Origin: JBBTCX01 sp038043045 | Lineage (GTDB): Bacteria; Planctomycetota; Phycisphaerae; UBA1845 | Length of the DNA: 64,000 nucleotides | Direction of reading: 5' to 3' | Assembly (NCBI GenBank): GCA_038043045.1 | Contig: JBBTCX010000081.1 | Coordinates: 18,212 to 82,211 of the forward strand | In this document: piece by piece, positions 54,806 through 62,805 of the stretch | Layout of the letters: each line of letters opens with the position of its first letter | Position numbering within the stretch: position 1 is the stretch's first letter | The notes under the pieces: model-generated | Told to the model about the DNA's origin: nothing | Database searches by the model: none | What the model saw: the letters and a program-made list of their open reading frames with translations, nothing else | Made by a program: the position numbers and the translations under genes

Positions 54806-56617
54806 CTATTCAATCACCAGCTTTTGCCAAATACTGATGTTTTTCTTCCCATCTCGATCGCCGGCACTGCCGTTCCAAATCGCGAACGACACCGGCAGAT
54901 AGTCACCCGATCGAAAGGCTCGCTCATCGGCTGCCTCTTTGCATTCATGCGGCAAGGCCAAACTGCGCTGCATTTGCACATACCATACGCCGCGTTCATA
55001 GACGGCTTGGCCTTCCACAAGTTGAACGTTTGCGGGTTTTCCCGCCAACGTGCCCGGTCCTCGAGCGACCAAACACTCCACCGGAGTTTTCAAGACTGGG
55101 TTGGCCACAAGGTTCCCTGCGCCCCACGCAGTCACGAATTCCGGCGCATGCTTGGTGATCGCCTCTCGAGGCCACTCGGTGACGGACATGTCAACAAGCC
55201 GGTAATCCTGCTCCGGGTACATGTCGACCGCACGATTGGGAAACGCGGCGTCGACATCCTGATAACCGGAGTTGATGTTCTTCTGGCGGTCGGCCTTCCA
55301 CATCCAGATGTTGACGCCGCCGTTCTCTCCCCCACTTCCCATGTAGAAGGGCGGATCGCTCGACAGGGCGAACTGGATCGCCACAGCATCGCGGAACTCG
55401 TCATGACGAACCCCGCGCTCATCCACGGAAGGATCAAGCCAGGAGAATCGCAGTGCCAAGTCCTTGTCATTGTGCAACGCCTGAACCACGATCCCTTCGA
55501 CCCGATCCTCCGTCCACCACAACGGAGTCAGACCCACGTACAAGGGGCGGGCTTGGTTCCACGCCGAATCCATCGGGCCGGTGGGCAATGAGCCCGTGAC
55601 GTTGGGAGCCGAAAACGTGCCCTGGTGAAGCTGGGCTCGCTCTTGGGCCCCGACTTTCGCCAAGGATTGCACGTAGTGAATCAACCCCCAAACCTCTTCA
55701 GGCGTATAAACTCCCTCCGAGGAAGGCATGGGCGTTCCTTTCACGCCTTTCACAATCCGGGCGTAGAGCTGATGGCCTTCGCTGCCCCCTTTGAAAATGC
55801 CATTGACAAACGACCGCGGCGGAACGGGATACCCTTCGGCATCAAACTTCACCGCATCCGCTACGGGTTGACCATCGACGCCATGGCAGCTCGCGCACGC
55901 CTCCAGATAAACCCGACGACCTCGGAACCATTGCAAATCGTCAAAAGCTGGTTCCGGTGGCACAACCAACGCAGGACCGGGTTGCGTGCGCTTTGTGATC
56001 CAATTCGCCGCATCTCCAGAGGGAATTGCTTTCTGGGCCACTTGCTTTTGCACATCTGCTTTCGTCGCATCGACGTGAATCTGGCGAACGTACCGGACGA
56101 GCGCTTGCAAATCGGCGGACGGAAGATGCCCCCAAGGCGGCATGGCCGATCCCGGCATTCCCCGGCTGATCGTACTGAGCAAATCATCATCCGAGGGAAT
56201 CTGATTTTGCGTGGTCGAAAGTTTGAAATTTCCTTGTTGAAAATTTCGCGGACGCGGGTTCATTAAGTAGGCGAACTTTCCCGCGCCGTCGCCGTTGTCC
56301 CCGTGACAGATCACGCATTGTTTCGCAAACAATTCCTTTCCACGTATCAACGGCGCGTCAGCAGTCTCGACGGGCGACCCGGGCGCGTGGCTCATCGGTT
56401 TTGCTGTACTACCCGACGCGGTGGAGGTCTTGGGAGCCGGATCGGGAGGTTTAGTTTCCTTAACTACAGGTTGTTGGGATTCCACGAAAACAAGGTGCGA
56501 GTCGTTTTTCCCCGAAACCTCGTTCATGGCGCAAGCGGCCATGAAAAGACAACCGCACACATAAATGACGACCGTTTTCGATCGAACCCCCTTGTCCAAA
56601 ATGACGTGCCAACTCAT
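54806..56617 (-). CDS. nxrC: NxrC-like gamma subunit: two cytochrome c domains fused to an EBDH-type haem domain
   Basis: 603 aa. The N-terminus (VIYVCGCLFMAACAM) is a signal peptide or lipoprotein anchor, followed by a Pro/Thr/Ser linker. Two class I cytochrome c domains carry CVICH (about residue 100, with MPPWG as a probable Met ligand) and CASCH (about 242, with a later TPMPSS). The C-terminal 270 residues resemble the haem b gamma subunit of ethylbenzene dehydrogenase and related DMSO-reductase-family enzymes (LALRFSWLDPSVD, VNIWMWKAD). It would pass electrons from the Fe-S subunit to soluble cytochromes. It starts ten bases after the Rrf2 stop with AGGAG overlapping that stop, so it is co-transcribed with the regulator. 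Confidence 0.83.
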   Translation of the reverse strand: MSWHVILDKGVRSKTVVIYVCGCLFMAACAMNEVSGKNDSHLVFVESQQPVVKETKPPDPAPKTSTASGSTAKPMSHAPGSPVETADAPLIRGKELFAKQCVICHGDNGDGAGKFAYLMNPRPRNFQQGNFKLSTTQNQIPSDDDLLSTISRGMPGSAMPPWGHLPSADLQALVRYVRQIHVDATKADVQKQVAQKAIPSGDAANWITKRTQPGPALVVPPEPAFDDLQWFRGRRVYLEACASCHGVDGQPVADAVKFDAEGYPVPPRSFVNGIFKGGSEGHQLYARIVKGVKGTPMPSSEGVYTPEEVWGLIHYVQSLAKVGAQERAQLHQGTFSAPNVTGSLPTGPMDSAWNQARPLYVGLTPLWWTEDRVEGIVVQALHNDKDLALRFSWLDPSVDERGVRHDEFRDAVAIQFALSSDPPFYMGSGGENGGVNIWMWKADRQKNINSGYQDVDAAFPNRAVDMYPEQDYRLVDMSVTEWPREAITKHAPEFVTAWGAGNLVANPVLKTPVECLVARGPGTLAGKPANVQLVEGQAVYERGVWYVQMQRSLALPHECKEAADERAFRSGDYLPVSFAIWNGSAGDRDGKKNISIWQKLVIE

Positions 56618-56626
56618 CGTGCGCTC

Positions 56627-57064
56627 CTATGCTTTTAAGTTGCCGTTCCCCGCTCGGGCCCGCTTGAGGGCGAAGTCCTGCAGGGTTGTTTCCTCAAGAA
56701 ACCGCGTGAGAGCGGCGTTGACTTCCTTCCATTTTTCATGAGCAGCGCAAGGATCATGCTCGCTGCAAATCTTGTTACCGAACGGGCAGGCTCTTCGATT
56801 GGCGTGGATCGGTTCAAACGGCGCCACCACGTCGAAAAGGCGAATCTCCTTGGTCGGTCGGGCAATCTGGAATCCGCCGCTCCTACCACGCGTTCCTTCG
56901 AGAATTCCGCTGCGGACCAAATCCCCGAGTATGGTGGACAAGTACTTTCGAGGAACGCCGGCGGATTCAGCGATTCGAGACCCGGGGATCGGACAGGCGT
57001 CCGCGTGCTCGGCCAGGAAGATCATCGCCCGAAGGGCGTATTCACCCGTGAGAGAAATCATCAT
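56627..57064 (-). CDS. Rrf2-family transcriptional regulator with Fe-S-type cysteines
   Basis: 145 aa from one of two adjacent ATG codons (57064 or 57061). Upstream in-frame starts are unlikely because they fall in the promoter. The N-terminal winged helix has the family pattern (ISLTGEYALRAMIFLAEH, then IAESAGVPRKYLSTIL and GTRGRSGGFQIAR). Three cysteines at the C-terminal side, in CPFGNKICSEHDPC (C-x6-C-x5-C), are placed like the [2Fe-2S] or [4Fe-4S] ligands of NsrR and IscR, which sense NO or Fe-S status. It is the first gene of the respiratory operon and probably controls its own promoter. The actual signal is unknown; O2, NO and redox state are all possible. Confidence 0.88.
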   Translation of the reverse strand: MMISLTGEYALRAMIFLAEHADACPIPGSRIAESAGVPRKYLSTILGDLVRSGILEGTRGRSGGFQIARPTKEIRLFDVVAPFEPIHANRRACPFGNKICSEHDPCAAHEKWKEVNAALTRFLEETTLQDFALKRARAGNGNLKA

Positions 57065-57085
57065 CAACGCACCATTAGACCATCT

Positions 57086-57111
57086 AACCATAAATATATA
57101 GTCATATGGTT
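57086..57111. promoter_or_regulatory. Inverted repeat overlapping the operon promoter, candidate Rrf2 operator
   Basis: AACCATA (57086-57092) and TATGGTT (57105-57111) form a perfect seven-base inverted repeat with a 12-base centre that covers the -10 element. Its place fits autorepression by the Rrf2 protein encoded directly downstream. No second copy was found by eye elsewhere in the window. Confidence 0.5.
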
Positions 57112-57120
57112 CGCTGTCAA
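57093..57120 (-). promoter_or_regulatory. Sigma-70-type promoter of the Rrf2/NXR-like operon
   Basis: Reading the minus strand, TTGACA (57120-57115) is separated by 16 bases from TATATT (57098-57093). This is a near-consensus vegetative promoter, with the expected start of transcription near 57086 and a leader of about 22 bases before the Rrf2 start codons. The surrounding bases are unusually AT-rich for the window. Confidence 0.65.
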
Positions 57121-57319
57121 GGGATTTTTTGAAGATTTTTTTGCAAATTGCTTTGCGTTTATCGGACCTTGTCCGCGACTCTTCGCCTATAAAGCAAGAA
57201 GCGAACCAAACCAAACAGCATTCGCCAGAGCAGCATCGCCCCCCGGCCACCCGCGCTTTTTTTGACCCCACCGCCGTCGCCCGCTAACATCAGTGTCCCC
57301 ACTACTCAAGGAGGTGAAA

Positions 57320-59851
57320 ATGTTTTCCAGTCGGCATATCCCAAAGGTCGCTTGTGTGTTGTTTTTGTTGGCGACGAGGCAAGGTTTTGCCCAATCGAGC
57401 TCATCAGTTTTGATCTGGGGAGACTTCTCTCAAAGTAACGTCCCCATCCCCAACACTGGGTTTGTTGCAATTGCAACGGGAGAATTCCACCACCTTGGAT
57501 TGAAAACTGACGGCTCGATTGTTGCGTGGGGGCAAAACAACGACAACCAGATCAGCGTTCCCTCGCCCAATACCCAGTTCGTTGCGATCGGCACGGGAAC
57601 AAGTCATAGTCTGGGCCTTAAGTCCAACGGTTCCGTGGTGGCATGGGGACGTAATTCAAGCGGGCAATGCAATGTTCCCGCCCCCAATAGCAACTTCATC
57701 GTCGTCGACGGTGGAAAGGAGCATAGCCTTGGGTTGAAATCCGATGGTTCGATTGTCGCTTGGGGATCGAGTTCCAACAACGTACTTGAAATACCCGTTC
57801 CCAACAGAGATTTTGTGGCCATTGCCGTGGGAAAATACCACAATTTGGGACTGAAGGCTAACGGTTCCATCGTCACCTGGGGATACAACGATAATGGACA
57901 ATGCAATGTCCCTTCTCCCAATCAAGACTTCATCGCTGTTGCTGCGGGCGCCCGCCACAGTCTTGGACTGAAAACGAACGGCTCGATTGTCGCATGGGGA
58001 CACAACGCGAATGGACAGATTAGCGTGCCGACGCCCAATTCGGGTTTCGTCCATATGGCTGCTGGGGGACTCCATAGTATTGGCATACGAGACCTCCGGA
58101 CGTGCTTGAAACCCAGTGATTGCGAGGACGGGTTGGATTGCACCATCGACATGTGTTCTTTGCCGGCCAGCCTCTGCACTCATGTTCCTGACCACGGATT
58201 CTGCGCCGACTCAGTCTTTTGTAATGGCAGTGACCGTTGTGACTTGGTGCGCGATTGTGAAACCATCCCAAGGGACTGTGATGATTACGTAACCTGCACG
58301 ATCGATTCATGCGTTGGGTCCTCCGATTCTTGCATCCACACTCCGGACGACAGAGTCTGTGATACTTATTGCCTCGAAACTTTGTACTGCGATCCAGTAA
58401 CCGACTGCGTTTGTCGGGTTGGTATTCCCTTGTTTGTAGCGGCGGATGCTCCGGCGGGCGGCGATGGATCAAGTTGGTCGACGGCTTTTCGTGAACTTCA
58501 GGACGCATTGGCCGTTCCAATGATCGGTCGGCCGCATGAAATCCGGGTAGCCAAGGGAGTGTATCGTCCCTCTTCCCTTGGAACTTCGGCATCGTTCCAA
58601 CTGCTAAACGGAGTCGAGATCAAGGGTGGATACGCCGGCCCAAGTACACCCAATCCGGATTATCGAAATCCAAAACGATTCGAGACCATACTTTCCGGAG
58701 ATATGCCAAATCAAGACAGCCGGCACGTTGTCAACGGAAGTGGGACAGACCATACCGCGATTCTTGATGGGTTTACCATCAAGAACGGATATGGCGTTGG
58801 CGCGGGAATCTATATCAATCAAGGGGGCCCGACCATTCGGAATTGCCGGATCAGGGAAAACTATGGACAGCCTTACTTTTCGGGTGACGATGCCGCCGGG
58901 GTTTACTGTCGTGGACCTGCCCTTTTTGAGAATTGCATGATCGAAAACAACGAGGCCGGACGCGGAGAGATTGAACATGGCGGAAGTTGCGGAGGAATTG
59001 GAGCCTACAACGGTGCCGTTCTCGATGGCTGCACCGTTCGCAACAACAGAGCAGGTGGGGGAGATACGTTTTGTGAAGCTGGAACCTGTCACGTCTCTAG
59101 CCCAGGAAACGGCGGGGGGATTTGTGCGGACTCATCGGTTGTAATCCGAAATTGCTTAATCGTCGGAAATGGGGCTGGCTCGGCCGGGGCGGGTTCTTGT
59201 GCCCCACATCCGGGAGACGATTATCCCTGTGGGTTCGTTTACGGAACAGGTAATGGAATTTACGGAAATCCAACCATAACGAATTGCACGATCGTTGGAA
59301 ATTCTTTCGGGAGAAGCGCCGTCGACGGGTCCGCGCGCGTTTCAAGCAGCATCGTTTGGGGGAATGGCGTCACGCTGGCCGACCAGGTGGCCGGCGGTGC
59401 CGTCATCGACCACTCCGATATCCAGGGCTGGAACCTCGGACCTCAAGACGGCAACTTCGCCGTGGACCCGCTATTCGTCTCAGGCCCATTGGGCGACTAC
59501 TACTTGAGTCAGGAATCCGCCGGTCAATCCTCGGATAGTCCTTGTGTCGACGCCGGTAACGATCTTGCTGCGACACTTGGACTCGATCTTCTCACAACGC
59601 GAACCGACACCGTGGGCGATAACGGCATGATTGACCTGGGGTATCACCACCCACCTGACTGCGGGATGGATTTCTCCAAGTGCGATGGCACCATCGACCT
59701 CCGCACGTTTGCCGATTTTCAGAATTGTTTCATGGTCGACGATGAAGAATCCTATTCATACCGCTGTTTTGAATTCGACGCCGACGCGAATACTCTCGTC
59801 GACGGAGATGACTACAACGATTTTCTGACGTTATTCTTGAACGAGCCGTGA
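57320..59851 (+). CDS. Exported RCC1-repeat/beta-helix protein with C-terminal dockerin-like domain
   Basis: 843 aa from the ATG at 57320, which has AAGGAGGTG just upstream; a GTG at 57293 lacks a site. A signal peptide ends near GFAQ. Six RCC1-like repeats of 39 residues follow (each with a GLKxxGSIVAWG core, about residues 25-260), forming a propeller fold. A Cys-rich segment (about 262-365) precedes a right-handed parallel beta-helix region (about 370-720) with turns such as TIRNCRI and VIRNCLIVGNG. The C-terminus has a DxDxNxxxDxxDY-type EF-hand (FDADANTLVDGDDYNDF). This is a common planctomycete surface-protein layout. Ligand unknown. It is divergent from the respiratory operon. Confidence 0.8.
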   Translation: MFSSRHIPKVACVLFLLATRQGFAQSSSSVLIWGDFSQSNVPIPNTGFVAIATGEFHHLGLKTDGSIVAWGQNNDNQISVPSPNTQFVAIGTGTSHSLGLKSNGSVVAWGRNSSGQCNVPAPNSNFIVVDGGKEHSLGLKSDGSIVAWGSSSNNVLEIPVPNRDFVAIAVGKYHNLGLKANGSIVTWGYNDNGQCNVPSPNQDFIAVAAGARHSLGLKTNGSIVAWGHNANGQISVPTPNSGFVHMAAGGLHSIGIRDLRTCLKPSDCEDGLDCTIDMCSLPASLCTHVPDHGFCADSVFCNGSDRCDLVRDCETIPRDCDDYVTCTIDSCVGSSDSCIHTPDDRVCDTYCLETLYCDPVTDCVCRVGIPLFVAADAPAGGDGSSWSTAFRELQDALAVPMIGRPHEIRVAKGVYRPSSLGTSASFQLLNGVEIKGGYAGPSTPNPDYRNPKRFETILSGDMPNQDSRHVVNGSGTDHTAILDGFTIKNGYGVGAGIYINQGGPTIRNCRIRENYGQPYFSGDDAAGVYCRGPALFENCMIENNEAGRGEIEHGGSCGGIGAYNGAVLDGCTVRNNRAGGGDTFCEAGTCHVSSPGNGGGICADSSVVIRNCLIVGNGAGSAGAGSCAPHPGDDYPCGFVYGTGNGIYGNPTITNCTIVGNSFGRSAVDGSARVSSSIVWGNGVTLADQVAGGAVIDHSDIQGWNLGPQDGNFAVDPLFVSGPLGDYYLSQESAGQSSDSPCVDAGNDLAATLGLDLLTTRTDTVGDNGMIDLGYHHPPDCGMDFSKCDGTIDLRTFADFQNCFMVDDEESYSYRCFEFDADANTLVDGDDYNDFLTLFLNEP
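57415..58095 (+). repeat. Tandem 117-bp repeats encoding RCC1-like units
   Basis: Six in-frame units with a period of 117 bases (39 codons) are visible, each with a conserved GGTTC(C/G)-type core encoding GS(I/V)VAWG and diverged flanks. They code for the propeller blades of the surrounding gene. Units differ at many positions, so they are old or under selection for variation. Confidence 0.7.
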
Positions 59852-59941
59852 ATTCTCGCTACCACACTCAGTAAGACGTGCAGCAAAACCGCCACCGGCT
59901 GTGTTCTGTCCGGATTCTCGCCTACCAAGTTAAGTTGTAAA

Positions 59942-61168
59942 TCATTCTGCGTTCTTGCGCAGCAACTTTCGAACCTCAGCGACGTCCTTATCCCCACGAC
60001 CGGAAAGATTCACCAGAATCGTCGACGTGGGAGGCAGGGTTTTCGAAAGCTCAACGGCGTATACCACGGCATGCGCCGGTTCCAGCGCGGGGATGATGCC
60101 TTCGGTTTGAGAGAGCAGGGTAAAGGCGTCGAGGGCCTCGTCATCGCTGACGGCAACGTAGTCGACGAGGCCTTGATCTTTCCAGAAGGAATGCTCCGGA
60201 CCAACGCCGGGATAGTCGAGACCGGCGGAGATGGAATGTACGGGAAGAGTCTGGCCATCGTCGTCTTGCAGAACGTAGGTGCGCATGCCGTGCAGAATTC
60301 CCGGCGCGCCGACGGATAGCGTGGCCGCATGTCGACCGGGGGCGAGAGATTCTCCGCCCGCTTCGACGCCGATGCGCTTCACATCTGCATCGTCGATGAA
60401 TGCCGAGAATATCCCAGCCGCGTTGCTGCCGCCTCCGACACAGGCGATGACCACGTCGGGAAGTCTGCCGGTTTGCTCGATCATTTGGGCTCTGGCTTCG
60501 AGGCCGATGATCGATTGAAAATCGCGGACCATTTGGGGGTAGGGAGGGGGACCCATGACGCTCCCGATGCAATAGTGGGTGCGATCGCTGGTGGCCATCC
60601 AATCTCGCATCGCGGCGTTGATGGCGTCTTTCAAGGTTTTCTGCCCGGTGTCAACAGATGTCACTTTTGCACCGAGAAGTTCCATGCGAAAGACGTTGAG
60701 TTCCTGACGGCGGACATCCTCCGCGCCCATGTAGACGACGCATTCGAGCCCGAGACAGGCACAGGCGGTGGCTGTAGCGACGCCGTGTTGTCCGGCGCCG
60801 GTTTCGGCAATGATGCGGGACTTGCCGAGACGTTGTGCAAGAAGCACTTGGCCCAAGGTGTTGTTGATCTTGTGCGCGCCGGTGTGGTTGAGGTCTTCGC
60901 GCTTCAGGTAGATCTGTGCGCCGCCGGTGGAATGACTCAGGCGCTTGGCGTGATAGATCGGGCTTGGGCGACCGACGTAATGGGTAAGCCAGTCTTGAAG
61001 TTGGTTCCAAAACGCGCGATCGTGCCGGGCGTCGACATACGCCTTTGAGAGATCGAGCACCGCCGTCATCAGGGTTTCGGGGATAAAGCATCCGCCGTAT
61101 TCGCCGAATCGGCCTGTGGAATCAGGCTCCCATCGAGAATTCTGCGAAGGCATGATGTCGACAAGCAT
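59942..61168 (-). CDS. trpB: Tryptophan synthase beta chain
   Basis: 408 aa from the ATG at 61168 (GAGAG upstream); a TTG four codons earlier is less likely. The enzyme joins indole and serine to make tryptophan. The family marks are complete: GRFGEYGGCFIPETLM at the N-terminus, the PLP lysine in GAHKINN, AETGAGQHGVATATACA, GSVMGPPPYPQMV, CVGGGSNAAGIF and VNLSGRGDKD. No trpA or other trp gene is adjacent, so it is either separated from its operon or used alone on free indole; the tryptophanase 16 kb away would supply indole. The upstream 569 bases carry no gene. Confidence 0.95.
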   Translation of the reverse strand: MLVDIMPSQNSRWEPDSTGRFGEYGGCFIPETLMTAVLDLSKAYVDARHDRAFWNQLQDWLTHYVGRPSPIYHAKRLSHSTGGAQIYLKREDLNHTGAHKINNTLGQVLLAQRLGKSRIIAETGAGQHGVATATACACLGLECVVYMGAEDVRRQELNVFRMELLGAKVTSVDTGQKTLKDAINAAMRDWMATSDRTHYCIGSVMGPPPYPQMVRDFQSIIGLEARAQMIEQTGRLPDVVIACVGGGSNAAGIFSAFIDDADVKRIGVEAGGESLAPGRHAATLSVGAPGILHGMRTYVLQDDDGQTLPVHSISAGLDYPGVGPEHSFWKDQGLVDYVAVSDDEALDAFTLLSQTEGIIPALEPAHAVVYAVELSKTLPPTSTILVNLSGRGDKDVAEVRKLLRKNAE

Positions 61169-61737
61169 GGTTACTCTCAATCCGATCGTTTAAGTTTCGT
61201 CAGGTGAATGTAGCGGAGGGAGTCTCAGGCGGCAAAGGTTTGGCCGGGGAGATGGATGAGTGACAGAGCGTGACACTCTTGGTCGTCATTTGCGCGAAAA
61301 CGCAGAAGTTAGCGGACGGTAGAGGTGGTTTTTGTGGTCCGATAAGGTTGTTACGTTGTTTCGGCGTTTTGACGTAAAGCGTTGTGGTTAAAATGGTTGT
61401 GGCGTATTCGCGTGTCAATTACATGCTCGCAGTGGCGCTTTACGGCGAATTCGGGGTAGGTTCATCTGGGCGTTATGTTTGTAAGTGAGGCTGGAGGCAT
61501 GTGGGGTAAGGCTTGAGGGATTTAGTGTATGTGCCACGACGTGGCACTCTCGGAAGGTGAGTGGTTTTTGCCATCTGGTGATTTGGTGAATGAGGCGGCC
61601 ATAGGCGTTGGGTCGAGGGGTCGACCCCAGGGGCTATGTTGACCAGAGTTGTGAGAGGGTCGAAGCGAGTTCGAGAAAGCGAGCTTTGCATTGTATGAAA
61701 TCGCTCCATCTGCCGACGACGGCGTAGGAAGACGAAA
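61169..61737. other. Gene-free stretch upstream of trpB
   Basis: No credible gene was found on either strand over 569 bases. A minus-strand TTGACA (61418-61413) could be a -35 element, but the best -10 at 17 bases (CATTTT) is poor. A palindrome at 61531-61547 is listed separately. The region is slightly richer in G and T runs than its neighbours. It probably holds the trpB promoter and leader and possibly the 3' end of the transcript to its right. Confidence 0.4.
61531..61547. other. Short palindrome GTGCCACG-A-CGTGGCAC
   Basis: The arms are eight bases each around a single A, perfectly symmetrical, so it could be a protein-binding site or the stem of a small hairpin. No T-run follows in either direction, so terminator function is not supported. 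GTGGCAC-type palindromes occur as interspersed units in some genomes; only this copy was noticed here. Confidence 0.4.
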
Positions 61738-62745
61738 TCATGGCTTGACCGGTTCGGGTTTGTCGAGGTCTCCGGCTTGAACAAGTTTGACCTTCGGATG
61801 CGTGGGATCATCGCGAAAATCCATGAGTTGAACTGCGCGCGTTTGGGCTCTGGAAATGATCTTTCGGGCTTCGGCGAATATATCTGGATCAAATTCAGGT
61901 TTGAAGGAGATCAACCGAACAGTAGTACGCAAGACCCTAGTATATTCCCCTCGCTCGGCCAGCGCGACGTTTCCGAACCAGCGCGTGCCCTCGCACGAGC
62001 ATGTGACCCGAGGCTTTTCTCCTCTCGCGCCAAAACTGGCTTGCCGTATGAGGTTGCCATTCGCTGGGTCGACCACCAATTCCCAAACGCCGATTCCTGA
62101 GTGTGGCGAAAACTGGCCCATCACGCGGAGTTCGCGCATGCCATCGGGTTTCAGAATATCTTCTTCAAGGTCACCCAGATCATCCTCTGACAATCGCCCC
62201 AACGCACATCGAATCCCCCTTAACGTGGTCATGCCGGATGTGTTGTCATCTGTTAGCGGAAAGCGATTCAATAGTACAGCGCCACGCGTCGGTACCGTGG
62301 TCTGATCGGGTGCAACGAGGAATCCGACGTATTCCAGGTATTCCTCGTGAACTCGCTGATCCCAAATCGTAGCACCTTCCGAACACATTGATAGAATAAG
62401 CCTATCTTGGGCATCAAAATCGCCACCTTGATACCCATCTGTATTAGGCGGAAAGTACTTTGGAGGCGGTAGTTCGGATGCTTTCCAAATGATAGCCATG
62501 ACATCCTTGCCGATGGTGATCCGCATGACATGTGTCCCATTCCCCTGGCCCGGCATGAAAACAGAAACCGGTCGATTCTGCTCGACTTCCAGGGTGAATT
62601 CTCCCGGCATGCTCTCATGCAGGTTTGTAACCACAGAAGTTTTTTGACGATCATCCCCACCAATGGAAGAAGCCGCCCAAATTCCACAAGTCAACAAGAG
62701 AAGCACGAGGCCCAGACGCATATCGAACGTTTCAATTCGGATCAT
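61738..62745 (-). CDS. Exported protein of unknown function
   Basis: 335 aa from the ATG at 62745 with GGAGAG six bases upstream; a start at 62790 has no good site. A signal peptide covers about residues 1-30 (LGLVLLLLTCGIWAASS). The mature part is beta-rich with Trp/Cys patches (RVTCSCEGTRWFG) and a Pro/Lys-rich end. The general form recalls the secreted beta proteins of planctomycetes, but no family was recognised. It precedes trpB on the same strand but with a long gap and is likely a separate unit with the Cys-rich gene upstream of it. Confidence 0.55.
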   Translation of the reverse strand: MIRIETFDMRLGLVLLLLTCGIWAASSIGGDDRQKTSVVTNLHESMPGEFTLEVEQNRPVSVFMPGQGNGTHVMRITIGKDVMAIIWKASELPPPKYFPPNTDGYQGGDFDAQDRLILSMCSEGATIWDQRVHEEYLEYVGFLVAPDQTTVPTRGAVLLNRFPLTDDNTSGMTTLRGIRCALGRLSEDDLGDLEEDILKPDGMRELRVMGQFSPHSGIGVWELVVDPANGNLIRQASFGARGEKPRVTCSCEGTRWFGNVALAERGEYTRVLRTTVRLISFKPEFDPDIFAEARKIISRAQTRAVQLMDFRDDPTHPKVKLVQAGDLDKPEPVKP

Positions 62746-62805
62746 CGTTTCTCTCCATTCTTCAGGCGCAGCTTTTTCACCACGTTTCAAGCCTACTGTG
62801 TAACC

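Noticed and set aside
41078..57064. Assignment to an anammox planctomycete from the NXR-like genes
   Set aside because: No hydrazine synthase or hydrazine dehydrogenase is in the window, and the RHS, HAF and dockerin-like surface proteins fit other planctomycete lineages better.
57415..58095. CRISPR-like or satellite array
   Set aside because: The 117-base period is in frame, units are diverged and encode RCC1-like repeats; there are no constant repeats with unique spacers.
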